Positions 8,578 through 20,361 are shown, counted from the first letter of the stretch. The stretch: 64,000 nucleotides of DNA from Pisaster brevispinus (GCA_023634235.1 JAMKCF010000001.1:12596258-12660257), one strand, 5' to 3'. Program-made: numbers and translations. The notes: a model not told the origin generated them from the letters alone.

Positions 8578-11500
8578 ATGACAATCCCGTATGCAGTAGT
8601 CATTTTTGAGTCGGAAGGCGAAGAGAGTGTGGAGGTCGTTTCTGCATCGTGGCTTGAAACAAAAATATAAGCTATAGACCTACTCTATTTATTTCCTCTT
8701 TTAAAGTTACTAGGCTAATTTCCAAGGTTTTATTGGTTTATTTTTGCTTATATAATTGAAAAAGAACCCTTTCATTGACAATGATTACCGGAAATATACT
8801 CAAGATTCAGAAGTCTGAGAAATGTGAAGTTTTTGTTAAGATGACTCAATGTAGTTTAGCTTGTCGGAACAGGACAACATTACAAATCGTGGATTTACTA
8901 ACATAAACAACATCTAAGGTTTAGCTTTGGGGTTTAGTTCATCAAAGTTCAACACCAAATCACGAAGAATTTTGATGAAGCAAATGTATAACAAAGTTTT
9001 CCAATCGACAAAATCTTCACTTAGTTATCAGCATATATAATCAATTACATAACATTGAAAAACGAAGTACCTCATTGTAGCTTTATGATACACTTTATTC
9101 TACAATGCAATATATTCAATGCGTCGGGTATAAACACATTTCTCGCCAATCGTCAAGCATTTCTTCTTTAAATTTATACTCGGTAATATTGCATTTGTTT
9201 TATCTTTTTGCAATAGGATACGACAAACTGCTATTGGCCTAACCAAAACCAGTCTAACAAGGCAAGAAAGCATCGAAGACCGGACACAGATCGGTGGAAA
9301 AGTTACAAAACCAGACGGGTTTGGTTGGTGGGTAAGTTAATCAAACATTCAGCTGTTATTCCAATTGTGTATCCTCCCATTTTAGTTTTCTAGAGAAATG
9401 TGTTTTAGGGAGTGTGTATAAAATTATGGAGCACTCATTACAACAAGTCAGTCATATTTGACAAGATCCGAGAGTATCTTCAGATATGAACTGAGTTGAG
9501 TATCAATTTGTTCAAAACATTCTTTATTGGTGTAAAAATACTTATTTTATCCTCAACATAATTATAATACAGATGACTTCGAGAGAGCCAAATCCATGTG
9601 GGATAATGCTGTTGTAACCTCCCATCCAGAAGATGAAGGCGATTTTGAACCCTTGAGCAAGAGGCCACGACATCGACCCATGCGCTTTGTTGAGGATAGT
9701 GACGCTGATGGGGAATCAGAAGGTGCTTATGGATAAGACAAACAATATCAATATCATATACATGTTTTTAATTATCAGTGGTCTGGTAGAAATGATGGCC
9801 TAGTTCTGATATTGCAATTCGGGACGCATGTCACATTGACACACATGGTTAGGCCATACAGGAGACGAGAAGACTCAAAAAACAAATTGCCCCATAACAT
9901 TCTCTATTATCTTAAACATTTCCCATTGCATAGATTGTTGGTTTCATTTTATGTAATGTGTGTTTGGTTTTTGCATTTATTCAGATAACAAACAACTAAC
10001 ACAGAAGCCGCGCCGTAGTCCAAGAAAGCTATTGCAATCGCTAGGCAATTAGGGGGACATGGAAGGCATTTGCCTTCGATTAATTTGAGCCTTGAATGAC
10101 GCCCAGTGAATGCAATAATTAAATTTTATACACAACACCAGTTGCCTTTTCTATGTATTATACAACCCTTGTTTTACACTCAGTTGCTTCCACCTCATCA
10201 TCACGCTCATTTGAACGGCAAGATTTCTCTGCCTCTACCTCGTCATCAAGTCGTGCCCACTCACGAACCACGCCATCACCAGCGAGGAAGAACACTGACA
10301 GTAAGTTTCCTTCTATCCATGCAATCGGGGACATGTTACATAGGTTATGTTTGTATATGCCTTTTTTATCCTTAATGTTTCAAGACTGGAATAATGACAC
10401 CCAGTGAATGCAATAATTTCATTTTTAAACACATTAATAGTTGCCTTTACTCTATATATAACCCTCCTCTATACTGGAGTCATTTTTTGGAACATGCAAC
10501 ACAACGCCCTTTCCCTGCACCACCTTTCACAAGATTTCTCTTCCAATACATATGATTTTGGTACCAGTGGATAGGTTATGATCACCCTCTTTCTGTTTGA
10601 TACCAAAATGAGTACCGAACATGCCTACCGGTAACATGATATTAATAATGATCCTCTTTGCCATAGCTAGTTGTATAACTACAACATTTCAAAAAATGTC
10701 CATTTTTCCCGATAGAAAATCATACATATTTATTGAGTTAGTTTGCGAATTTGCAGGCACGTGAACATTTTGATGTAATACTAAGCATTTTAATATTCAT
10801 TTAATATCAATGGAAAGAATAGAACCGTTACTAACCTCCTTATCCACTATTTAAAGATTGTCCTACGTTATCTATACCCAACTTGGTGTCTGATTTTGTT
10901 CGAAAAGGAGAGCAAAATATCAATTGGTAATTAATTACATGAAATATTTTGGCAGTTGTCACCCAAATGGGGTTATGGTAGAGTACACACAAAAATATAA
11001 GGGGGATAGCTTTACCTTTCGGGGCCATTTCCTTAAAATTAGAAAGGGATCTGTCTTATGTTGTAAATTTAGTTTGCGAAACACTAATTTAAACATGGGA
11101 CATAAAACATTCGTTTTACTAGAAAATTTTGAACTAGGCGGCCAATGACTGGTGATCTCGAAATGAACAATTTGTTAGACTATTATTAAACTATTAATAA
11201 ACTATTATTAGCATGTCCTTTCTTTGCATCCTTTTTATACGGGCAACATTCAGGTCAATATACTGATGAAGTTGAGCCGGTTAGAGGAAAACCAGAGTGA
11301 AATCAAGAAACTCTTGCAAACACTCATTAGTGCTGCAGGAACATCCACAGATGAGGATGTCTCCGAGCCTCTAGACCAGCCAGTGAATACGGTGGGGGAG
11401 TTGGAGGCCTTAGATGCCCAACTCGTTAATATGCAATTCAAAAAAGCGATGGTACGTAAAGGATCTTTAGTTTCTATAGTCAGTCCTGTGGAGCGAGGAG

Positions 11501-13647
11501 AGCGACCGTAACTTCACAGTAGTAACCTATTGTTGGTTTCCAGTACTCTTTGAAATAAGGGCCTGCTCTAGGGAGTCACATCAAAGTTGATCACCACAAT
11601 CCATCTTGATGTATCCATGACCAATTCTGAAGTTTAACTGTCATTAATGATGATTGGCCTATCTTGTACTCGGTTAATATTCTTCATAAGGTATAATACT
11701 CCATGCTAATGATCTTGTTCAATTTTTGACAGCTAAAGTACCTGACCTTGGTTGGAGGCGAGGACGCAGGAAGTACGTTGCGGCGTATGATGCGAAAATT
11801 GGGGACTTAAAAAGTTTGGGGAAACTACAACAGAGACGGGAGGAGGGGTAAGTTGAGTTTCAAGAAAACTCAGCTTTAATACCAAGTTGTAAAAAGTTAG
11901 TGTATACCACGGTTAGAGATGCCTAGTTAACTGCATATATAGACTAGCAACCACAAGTCCAAGCACACGGTTATGCTATCAAAGTTGTACCATATACTTT
12001 GAATTTAGAATGCAGTATTTAACTTTGAGTAAATTTCACTTTGAGTGAATAATAATAATAATAACGAAGTTTTATAAAGCGCACATATCCACCAAGGTGC
12101 TCAGGGCGCTATCACAAAGAAAAACTAAAAATACAAAAACAGATTAAATACCAAAAAACGGATCTTTAGACATGAGGTGTGTTTTGAGAGATGTTTTGAA
12201 CGAGTGAATAGATGTGGAAGTTTTGATATGAAGAGGAAGTTGATTCCAGAGATGAGGTGCTGCAACAGAAAAAGATCTGTCCCCCCAGGTTCGATGAGAT
12301 TTGACTTCTTGAAGAAGATATTTGGTTGCAGATCGAAGGTTGCGAGATGGTTTGTAGATTTTGAGCATGTCCAGGATGTAAGCCGGTGCTTGCCCATTAA
12401 GTGATTTGAAAACAATGAGCATCAGCTTGTAGATGATTCTAGATGATATTGGGAGCCAGTGAAGATCCAAAAGGACAGGTTTTATATGGGAGTGTTTTGT
12501 CGTTAAAGTGACGACACGTGCAGCAGTGTTCTGTATGCGTTGAAGGCGGGTTAGCTGAACATCTGGAAGCCCAAATAAAAGAGAATTCCCCTTATCAAGA
12601 CGAGAGTGAACACATGTGTTGCTAAATTCCTTCACATCAATAAATTCATGTATCCCGCAACATCTGCTTAAACCATTCAATGAAATTGATGAAAATATGT
12701 GTCTTCTTCAAATCGCCAAGCAAATTATCATTGGAAATTGCTCATCTTAGACATGAAGATAATGGTGAACAGTCAGTCAATTTTAAAAGGCCATATTTGA
12801 CTTCCTAAGAAAAAACTGAAATTGTTTGTCAATTGATTTACTCGAGCAAAACTAATCCCAAGATTACCCACTGGTCTTTTATCTCTTATAAATAATAATA
12901 ATTGATCACCCTATCCATCTTTAAGACAAATTATATTTGAGGTAATTTTATGTGAGCACTGGCTCCTCAAATTCACTTGTAATTTTAGATTTGTAAGGTG
13001 GTGACCATGTGTATAGGATACCAAAAATAGAAGGGGCAGTTGGTGTTCCATAGCCTTTGCCTATGTTTATTTGCTTTATATAATCATGATGATAATGCGT
13101 TTTCTTTCTTTATTCAGAGGCCACCTTAAAAAATCATGAATGCGCTAGAGAAAGGGATGTGGATCAGTTAGTTGGAGATTTCCTCAAAGCCGCCCCATAT
13201 AAAAAGGGAGGAAAGGGACATAAGGTAAGCGATAAGAACAAAATATGGATTATAAGGTGAAGAAGGAACGCACATTCATGTTCATAATTGTAATACATCT
13301 TTAACCGTGACTGTTAAGAAGTGTAAAAGTCTGAACAAACATGACAGTCACAAAGTAGATTAAATACTTTGATTTTCTTTATAGGAAACCTTTTCAAACC
13401 CCTGTTTCTGAATAACAACCATTTTTAACAGTATGGTCGAGTTCTGAATATCGTTACTCGCTATAGTGAGCTGCTTCGACTGGAAAGACTGAAATGGGTT
13501 TAACATGAAAAAAATAATTGATGGATGTAGAATTTACTTTCTGTTGGCCACACCTTAACCTATGTTAATGAATGGATTATTTTACAGGAAGTTGAAGAAA
13601 ACGATGGTGATGTCGATAGTGCTCCAGAGGTAGAAGATAATAATTAA
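8578..13647 (+). CDS. multi-exon gene resembling DUF4806-domain proteins
   Basis: Visible coding blocks are 8578-8671 (M..YAVVIFESEGEESVEVVSASWLE), 9217-9331 (TTNCYWPN...DRWKSYKTRRV), 9573-9722, 9985-10,053, 10,184-10,300 (Ser-rich), 11,254-11,451, 11,733-11,847, 13,118-13,224 and 13,588-13,647 (stop TAA). Most have AG/GT borders and agreeing phases. Blocks 2 to 3, 7 to 8 and 8 to 9 join in frame. The N-terminal ESVEVV...WL...CYWP signature and the C-terminal coiled segment with VGELEALDAQL...YLTLVGG..STLRRMM match DUF4806 proteins. That family is abundant in cnidarians and echinoderms and its function is unknown. Odd points: no GT donor follows the first block before its stop, and the joins into 11,254 and out of 9985-10,053 do not agree in phase. 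Some exons may be missed or the gene may be decaying. Confidence 0.6.
12049..12680 (-). mobile_element. L2/CR1-like LINE, 3' end of reverse-transcriptase ORF plus 3' tail
   Basis: A 178-residue open frame carries the RT C-terminal signature of the CR1/L2 group: SRLDKGNSLLFGLPDVQLTRLQRIQNTAARVV, shown here only as landmarks SRLD..NSLL.GLP and LQRIQNTAARVV, then LHWLPI, GDRSFSVAAPHLWNQLPL and FKTSLKTHL. A short 3' tail follows (AGCGCCCTGAGCACCTT...GTGCGCTTTATAAAACTTCG) and ends in a (TTA)n microsatellite. It is 5'-truncated and lies antisense in an intron of the 8.6-13.6 kb gene. The catalytic part of the RT is missing. Its tail is shared with the SINE at 48.7 kb. Confidence 0.88.
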
Positions 13648-13656
13648 AGCCCGTTT

Positions 13657-13956
13657 AAAGGCACTGGACACGTTTGGTAATTACTCAAAATATGTTAGCA
13701 TAAAAACTTACTTGGTAACGAGCAACGGAGAGCTGTTGATAATATAAAACATTGTGAGAAACCACTCCCTCTGAGGTAGGTAATTTCTCACTAAAATATT
13801 AAAAGACTTATGTTTTTTCTTTTATTATTTTCTTGCAACTTCAATGACCAATTCAGCCCAAATTTTCACAGGTTTGTTATTTTATGCATATTATGTTGGG
13901 ATACACCAAGTGAGAATACTGGTCTTTGACATTTACCAAACGTGTCCAGAGCCTTT
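13657..13956. mobile_element. palindromic MITE, about 300 bp
   Basis: The left end AAAGGCACTGGACACGTTTG and the right end CAAACGTGTCCAGAGCCTTT are reverse complements apart from one base. The interior has no ORF. I associate near-identical sequence with dispersed repeats of sea stars; this is recollection, not a search. Target duplications are not clear. It lies directly after the stop codon of the DUF4806-like gene. Confidence 0.78.
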
Positions 13957-13979
13957 GTTAAGAAGCACAACTTCCTTTT

Positions 13980-14400
13980 AGTTTCAAAAGTCGGTTCCAT
14001 TCGTGTACAGTGCGTCAACACTGTCTTTTGTGTTGTGCCATTCGATCGGCGTGCTGGTTTTCCTAGCGGAGTGGTTTATCTCAAATAACAAAACTTATTG
14101 CTATTGCTATTGCTACAGTGCCTAATGTATGGGGGAGTTCACATTCAACAACTCCCCCACACCTTTAGTACAGCACCAAAGCGTTCTTAACTTAAAACAA
14201 ACCACACTGTTATATGGAAACCAGCACACCGATCGAACAGCACCATGCGGATAATGTGTTTACACGAGCATCCGCAATGTGCAGTTTTTTTGATATGCTT
14301 GCTGTTTACATTGACTTTTGAAACTAAAAAGATCGTAATTGTTATTTTAGTTTTATCACAATTGTCATAAGTATTTGACACAATAAACTTGTCTTGTCCT
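13980..14400. repeat. fold-back DNA with inverted arms and a central hairpin
   Basis: TTCGATCGGCGTGCTGGTTT (14,041-14,060) pairs with the inverted arm ending at 14,237 (ACCAGCACACCGATCGAA, one mismatch). Between them lies GGGGGAGTT...AACTCCCCC at 14,130-14,157. Arms rich in TTTTAGTTTC / GAAACTAAAA extend the symmetry. No coding is seen. It is probably a non-autonomous inverted-repeat element. Confidence 0.55.
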
Positions 14401-15285
14401 CAATACACAAACCGCCACCACTGCGCTATAAGCGTGCAGACCCTCATGCATGCATGCAAGCTCCTACTTAAAACTATATTTTTTCAAGGAGTGACTTTAA
14501 ATTATAGGCGTCAGGGGCTGATTTAACTTGTGGCGTGAGTGAGTTCCAGATTGGAATTGTTCTTGGATACAAGGAGTAACGGTAGCAGTCTTTGTTTGAT
14601 GAGATGGTATTATAATTAAGAGCCTAATTTAGAGCCTGAGTTGTTGATCTATTCCCTTGGTTGCAACGAAGATTGTTATGGTGCGGCGTTTTTGACGTGT
14701 ATCCCATTTGAGGTCCTGTATAAGCAATTCAGTTACGCTGATGGTCTTACTGTAATCACTTTTTAAAAATCTGACTTTTTCAAGGCAAGTCTATGTGTAT
14801 CTTTTGTTGGGGATCCTAAATAGCACTGCAGTATTCAAGGTTTGAAAAATACATATATAGCTTGCACAAATTTAGTCTTGTGAAGTGATTATTTACTGTG
14901 TCTTGAGTATTGTAACGACTTGTCAACATTTTCAAACATTTATTTCCCATTTCAAAAAGGGCTACATCTAAACCTTAGGTAAACATGCAAACAAGTGAAC
15001 AGTGAAAGCCTTTTAAGGAAGACAAATAAGTTATTTTCACGTCGCAAAAAGGTTTTTAACAGGTTGTGAGTAACGTGTAAATAACCCTTTTTAAACGTTT
15101 ATAAAATGTTTTTTTAACGTTTTTAAACATCTTACAAGAAATTCAACAGTTAATTTTACGTTATATTCACGTCTTTAATACGTTACATGGAAACGTTAAT
15201 AGAACGTATGAATAATCCCTTTTAAACGTGTTAAAAATGTTTTTAAAACGTATTCGAAACATCGTACAAGTTAAGATCAACACCA
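14401..15285. other. non-coding DNA, two diverged about 150-bp A/T-rich units near 15.0-15.26 kb
   Basis: No gene is supported. Around 15,060-15,260 the phrase AACGTTTTTAAACAT/AACATCGTACAAG recurs in two diverged copies. The stretch may include the 5' LTR of the following Gypsy element, but I could not find a matching LTR downstream. Confidence 0.35.
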
Positions 15286-15930
15286 GTGCTGAATCAAGGT
15301 TCTGCATCACCTGGCTATCCATTACTTACACCGCAAAATCAGCATCTACCTAACCGTAACTCTACAATGCTTTCATCTCGGCACAGTCTACTTCCATCAC
15401 ATCAAGTGAAAAGTGTACCTATCTTTACTGGGCGTGACCAAGGTGCAAGCATTGCCATTGAAGACGTGAAGTATCTGATTGAAACCACATGTATGCCTAC
15501 AGAACTCCAGTTTTCTACCATCTCCAATACCTGGGTGGCGCTGCAAGAAAACTTGTTCTTAATCTACATCCAACAAATCAGACCCCCCACGCATTTGCAG
15601 AACTCAAGGCACAGTTTGCCAGCGGGCATAACATACCCCACCGAGGTGTCATCCCTATAACCCTCACTATAATGGACGTAGTCTACAGAGATGTTCCTGC
15701 ATTTGTCGTACCGACAGACCATTACCGGAGACGTTCCAGTCCTCATTAGTACTAATGTCATCAGAACAGTGAAGAGAGATCAACGAGTGACAAAAACCCA
15801 GTTCCTGCCCACTCTTTGTGCTCTGCATGGTATGCAGCCTTCAACAGCGTTACTGCTTCAGAACCTGGTAACCACCACGACGGTACAATCGCCTACGCTA
15901 AGTACATCGGCCGATACCCCCCAGTGATAC
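15286..15930 (+). pseudogene. Gypsy gag / post-gag remnant
   Basis: Overlapping short frames at 15,286-15,660, 15,489-15,749 and 15,691-15,927 together read like a Gag core (YLGGAARKLVLNLHP, FAELKAQF) running straight into a segment typical of the region after the retropepsin (VVYRDVPAFVVPTDHY, GDVPVLISTNVIR). The protease part between them appears deleted. Frame changes at about 15,560 and 15,700 break it. Confidence 0.6.
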
Positions 15931-16329
15931 CACCAGGCCAAAAAGTAGACATCATTTGTCATGCACCACGTGGCTAAGATCTTCCTTACACTACAGTCGT
16001 TGAGAACTTCCCTCAGAGCAGTTCATGCTTAAAAGTAAGCAACCTTGTAACGGATGTTGAACCTAACTGTCAAGTGCCCGTTAGACTCTGCAACATCTCC
16101 GCAAAGCCCATAACCATCAAACGCAACTGTAAACTCACACAGTTAGCGTATATCCAGCGCATTGATGATTTACCACTGAATGAAGACCACGAAATGTCAC
16201 GAGAAGACGAAGATGAAGAACACCATGATACATCTCCTTCAGATCAGAGCCTAGACCCTGAAGGCCCAGCAGAGGTTAACTGCACACCACTCATTGACCT
16301 TTCTAAAGCGAAGTTGAACAGTTAGTCGC

Positions 16330-17550
16330 AAAAGAAGCAGCTAGAGTCTTCTTCAGAATTACTCTGACGTATTCTCATCCAGTCCACTGGACTTTGGATG
16401 TACGTCAACTATTAAGCACTCCATTCCACTCATAGACAATCAACCCTTTCGACTCCCTTATCGTCGAATTCCTCCATCACAATACCAAGCTGTCAAGGAT
16501 CATCTCAAGGCTATGGAAGAAACAGGCGTCATCAGCAGAAGCAACAGTCCCTTTGCCTCGCCAATAGTGATAGCCCATAAGAAAGATGGTTCACTACGCT
16601 TATGTATTGACTATTGTCGACTGAACAGCAAAACTGTGCGTGACGCATATCCACTCCCTCGCATTGAGGAAGCACTAGATGCTCTTGGAAATGCCCAACT
16701 CTTCACCACGCTAGATCTCACATCAGGCTACTGGCAGGTCCAAATGGAAAATGAAGCATTCACTAACCCCATGGGCTTATTTGAATGTAACCGGATGCCG
16801 TTCGGCTTAGCAAATGCTCCAGCTACATTCCAACGTCTTATGATGACTTGTCTAGGAGAGCAAAATTACATAACGTGTTTCCTCTACCTCGATGACATAA
16901 TCATTTTCTCTGCAAACTTTGAAGACCATTGCGACCGTCTTTCCAAAATGTTCTCTTGTCTGAGGCAACATGGCCTTAAACTCAAGCCGTCTCAGTGTAA
17001 TCTCCTCCAAGAAGTCAGATACCTCGGACACATTGTTTCCGGTAAAAGGTATCGCCACCGACCCAGACAAAACCGCACAAGTAACAAATTGGCCAACCCC
17101 TACAAATCGTCAAGAGGTACGAAGTTTTAAGGCTTCACAGGATACTACAGAAGATTCACCAAAGAGTACTCACACATGGCTGCACCACTCTACAATCTCC
17201 TATCTGGTGATCCAAAGCGCAAGAAGAAAGGAACAAGAAAGAAAGCTCATTCAGTACCTTTTGTACCATTTATATGGACTGAAGATTGCCAGAAAGCAAT
17301 GGATCTACTCAAACAACACATGACATCGCCACCAATTCTTGCATACGCCGACTATGAACTCCCGTTTCTCCTTCATACAGATGCATCAGGTATAGGACTT
17401 GGAGCAGTACTCAGCCAAGTGAAGAATGGAAAAGAAAGGGTGATTGCCTACATCAGCAGAGGTCTTAAACCAGCAGAATCTCGCTACCCTGCACACAAAT
17501 TAGAGTTTCTAGCGATGAAATGGGCTATACCAGATAAACTACGAGACTGA
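16330..17550 (+). pseudogene. Gypsy reverse transcriptase - RNase H
   Basis: The RT is open from about 16,400 to 17,130. It contains SPIVIAHKKDGSLRLCIDYC, LDLTSGYWQ, MPFGLANAPATFQ and the catalytic FLYLDDIIIFS. After a frameshift near 17,130 the connection domain and RNase H start are open at 17,176-17,550, with HTDASGIGLGAVLSQ (first catalytic Asp). In an active element this enzyme copies the RNA genome to DNA in virus-like particles. The catalytic YLDD is intact, but the frame is broken between RT and RNase H and again at 17,550. Confidence 0.92.
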
Positions 17551-17572
17551 CATTGGCAACGAGTTTACTGTA

Positions 17573-19107
17573 ATGACGAATAACAATCCACTCCTATACG
17601 TCACAACATCCGCTAAACTTGACGCCACTGGTCAGAGATGGATTGCCTCCCTATCGAAGTTTAACTTCACTGTGAAATACACGCCTGGCAAAAACAACGC
17701 AGCAGCGGATGCACTCTCTCGCAAACCACACAATGACAACCCAAGAAGCTCTCTCTCCTTCGAAACAGATGCAATCACAATCCCACCACACATCGTTCAA
17801 GCAATCTGCAACAGCCAACCACTTGTATCGCTCCCCTTCATGGAACTTCCAACAGCCAGATGTATAGAAATGGTACAAAGCCAAACACAACTATCTGCCA
17901 ATGAATTACCTCGAGTGTCTCATAAGGAACTTGTGTCAGCTCAAAGGGCAGATCCTGATATATCCAGAACCCTATACTATTTGGAGAAGGGTAAGAAACC
18001 GACCATAACAGAAAGGACTCAGGAACACAGTGGTTGTCTTCATTTGAAGCAATGGAACAAGCTTCACATGAGAGATGGTATTTTGCACAGAGTGATACAG
18101 AAACAAGATGGGACATCAACTCAACAACTAGTTCTATCACAGCAATACAAGACCACAGTAATGAAACACCTTCATGATGACTTTGGTCATCTTGGGTATG
18201 AAAGGACACTTGACATGGTGAGGAACCGTTTCTTCTGGCCCAAGATGGCACAAGATATAAAGGAATGGTGCGAATGCTGTAAAAGATGCTGCCTCAGAAA
18301 AACTCCATCCACGAAAACCAGAGTACCCCTGGTCAACATCAACACCAAAGAACCAATGGAGCGAAGTAAAGGAGGCTTTGAAAACATACTTGTTGTAACA
18401 GACCATTTTACCAAGTATGCACAGGCTTTTCCAACACGAGATCAGAAAGCAGACAGAGTTGCAAAGGTTCTTTGGGAGAACATAATCCAACACTACGGCT
18501 TTCCAGTCCGACTACATGCCGACCAAGGTAGAAACTTCGAAAGTCAGCTCATCCGAGAGCTCTGCAAAATCTCAGGCATCAAAAAGAGTAGGACCACCCC
18601 ATATTATCCTCAAGGAAATGGTCTTACTGAACGTTTCAACCACACACTTCTTAAAATGTTAGGCACTCTAGAAACTGAACAAAAGAAAAACTGGAAACAA
18701 TTCGTGGGTGTAATGACTCGTGCCTACAATTCAACTCGTCATGACTACCGGATTCGCCCCATTCTACCTCTCGTTTGGTCGACAGACACCCAAATTTACC
18801 AGTAGATTTGATGTTTGGACTGAAAGCAAACGAAGATGATACAACGTCTTACGAAGAATACATAAAGCAACCCAGAGGAAGACTTCAGTTCGCCTACAAA
18901 AAAGCAAGTGATCACGTCAAACAGGCAAAAGCAAAAAAAAACCGCTTATATGACAGAGGAACACACACAGCCCCTCTTCAAATTGGTGACAGAGTACTCA
19001 TTCAGAACAAACACCTCATTGGAACAAGTAAACTAGCAGACCGATGGGAACCGCAACCTTACATTGTCATCTCTATTCAATATCCAAAACTAATTATTTT
19101 GAAATAA
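17573..19107 (+). pseudogene. Gypsy RNase H end and integrase
   Basis: The frame 17,573-18,805 begins in the RNase H tail (TPGKNNAAADALSRKP). The integrase HHCC zinc finger follows (DDFGHLGYERT...CKRCCLRK), then the rve core with LVVTDHFTKYAQAFPTRDQ, LHADQGRNFES and PYYPQGNGLTERFN. The second Asp and the Glu of the DDE triad are present. The segment that should hold the first Asp, just before SKGGFENILVVTD, appears to have been lost in a small in-frame deletion after TKEPME. A frameshift near 18,790 moves the C-terminal chromatin-binding part into 18,775-19,107 (RDRVLIQNKH-like GDRVLIQNKH). The integrase would be inactive. Confidence 0.9.
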
Positions 19108-19184
19108 TAACTTCACACAAACTACTCCATGAATAAATATATCAAAATGTTATCAGCTCAGCTGCTTTATACTACTTTATGTGC

Positions 19185-19190
19185 ATTATT
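19185..19190. repeat. target-site duplication, left copy (ATTATT)
   Basis: The six bases immediately before the Polinton terminus AGTAGTATAG are ATTATT. The identical hexamer follows the right terminus at 37,622-37,627. A 6-bp duplication is the known size for Polintons. Confidence 0.9.
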
Positions 19191-19913
19191 AGTAGTATAG
19201 ATGGAGTCACACACACCTAATTTTGGGTAGTGCAGGGTAGTTTGCACTACTCAAAAACGAACTTTGCACACCCAAAAAACAAAATGGCGTGCGGTATGGG
19301 GGTGTGTATTTACACACCAGGAAAAGTGGTGCAAAGGTGAACTAGTCGGCCCACAGTCGTTTTAGGGTTCAGGCCCGAAGGGGATGAAGGCGAGTCACGA
19401 AGTGGGGAGTCGTGCGGCCCACGGCAGTGTCTTGAGGCCCGAAGGGCCGAGACGTGGGGGTTAACATGATGCACGGCATCATGTTGAGCGGTGTCTGAAA
19501 GACACCGCAAGAAGGTATGTCTGACGACAGTGTAACTGAGGGCAAACCGTTATTGTTTGCCCTCAGTTGGCGGTGCGGAAGTGATTTCTTGAAATCACGG
19601 AGCGCCGCAGCATAAAACCACGCAGCACAAACGAGTCGCGTACGGCTCGTTTGTATTTTCACAAAGTGAAAACAAAGCGGTGTCTTCCAAGACGTGTGAT
19701 AAACCGTTGAGGAAGAAGAAAAGGTCCGAGTACTGTTATAGAGTTATTTGTAATCTTAGAGACCACGGGTGTCATAGAACGTGCTTTAATACTTAGTGTC
19801 ATTTATTTACACTGTTATCGCTATCTGGTGTGGTCAAGGTCAAAGAGATCAACTGCGTTGGTGTGCGACTTGTTTTTGCCCCGGCCTTGTTTGTTGAATG
19901 GCTTATCTCTGAT
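19191..19913 (+). repeat. Polinton left terminal inverted repeat
   Basis: This matches the reverse complement of 36,898-37,621 with few substitutions, for example TTTTGGGTAG against TTTTAGGTAG near the end and GACGTGGGG against GACGTTGGG. Hairpins occur at 19,302-19,317, 19,436-19,448, 19,463-19,485, 19,488-19,508, 19,534-19,568 (15-bp stem), 19,581-19,598, 19,628-19,653 and 19,656-19,672. Polinton TIRs are thought to serve as origins for protein-primed replication and as integrase substrates. Confidence 0.95.
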
Positions 19914-20034
19914 GAAGATGTGTACCAATCGAGGCCCTTGAACTTGCAAGGGCCGATGTCCTTGTTTGTTGAATGGCTTATCTCTGATCGACCTGTGTAC
20001 CAATCGAGGCCCTTGAACTTGCAAGGGCCGATGT
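19885..20034. repeat. 75-bp tandem duplication at the inner edge of the left TIR
   Basis: Units 19,885-19,959 and 19,960-20,034 both run CCTTGTTTGTTGAATGGCTT...GCAAGGGCCGATGT. They differ mainly at GATGAAGATG versus GATCGACCTG. The second unit's variant (TCTCTGATCGACCT) is the one shared with the right TIR edge. Each unit also carries the hairpin GGCCCTTGAACTTGCAAGGGCC. Confidence 0.92.
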
Positions 20035-20361
20035 TAATCATGACCGAAGATTGCAGAGCTGGAACAATGTTAAACCACTCGAACAACTCATCACCCCCCC
20101 CCCCCCCTCTTGACCGCGGTCCGACACGTATCGACTTGTTACAGAGGTCAGCAACTAATCACCATCAAGTTATATAAAAGCGGTGTTGATCAGACGACTA
20201 ATCATGACCGAAGATTGCAGAGCTGGAACAATGTTAAACCACTCGAACAACTCATCACCCCCCCCCCCCCTCTTGACCGCGGTCCAACACGTATCGACTT
20301 GTTACAGAGGTCAGCAACTAATCACCATCAAGTTATATAAAAGCGGTGTTGATCAGACGAC
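20035..20361 (+). promoter_or_regulatory. duplicated 163-bp upstream block with poly-C tract and TATA box (polymerase promoter)
   Basis: Two near-identical units (20,035-20,198 and 20,199-20,361) each contain a long C-run (about 14-17 C), GACCGCGGTCC (palindrome) and a TATATAAA box (20,171 and 20,334). The second TATA box lies about 93 bp upstream of the ATG at 20,427. The WW-PC4 gene on the opposite strand has a TATAAA at the same spacing from its ATG. This supports use as an RNA polymerase II promoter for the polymerase transcript. The duplication gives two potential start regions. Confidence 0.65.

Larger units (their letters stand above)
15286..19107 (+). mobile_element. defective Ty3/Gypsy LTR retrotransposon (internal region)
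   Basis: Gag remnant, reverse transcriptase, RNase H and integrase occur in the Ty3/Gypsy order on the plus strand, spread over at least five frames. No aspartic protease motif (DTG/DSG) was seen. No LTR pair was recognised. The element ends at 19,107, 84 bp before the Polinton at 19,191. Confidence 0.9.

Noticed and set aside
19168..19176. TATACTACT 14 bp outside the left Polinton end, like another terminus
   Set aside because: It is nine bases only, with no TIR sequence attached and no target duplication; probably chance.
19310..19662. Open frames of 66-97 codons inside the Polinton TIRs (also 37,151-37,503)
   Set aside because: They arise from GC-rich hairpin DNA, run on both strands, lack family resemblance and differ in frame from the diverged TIR at 8 kb.
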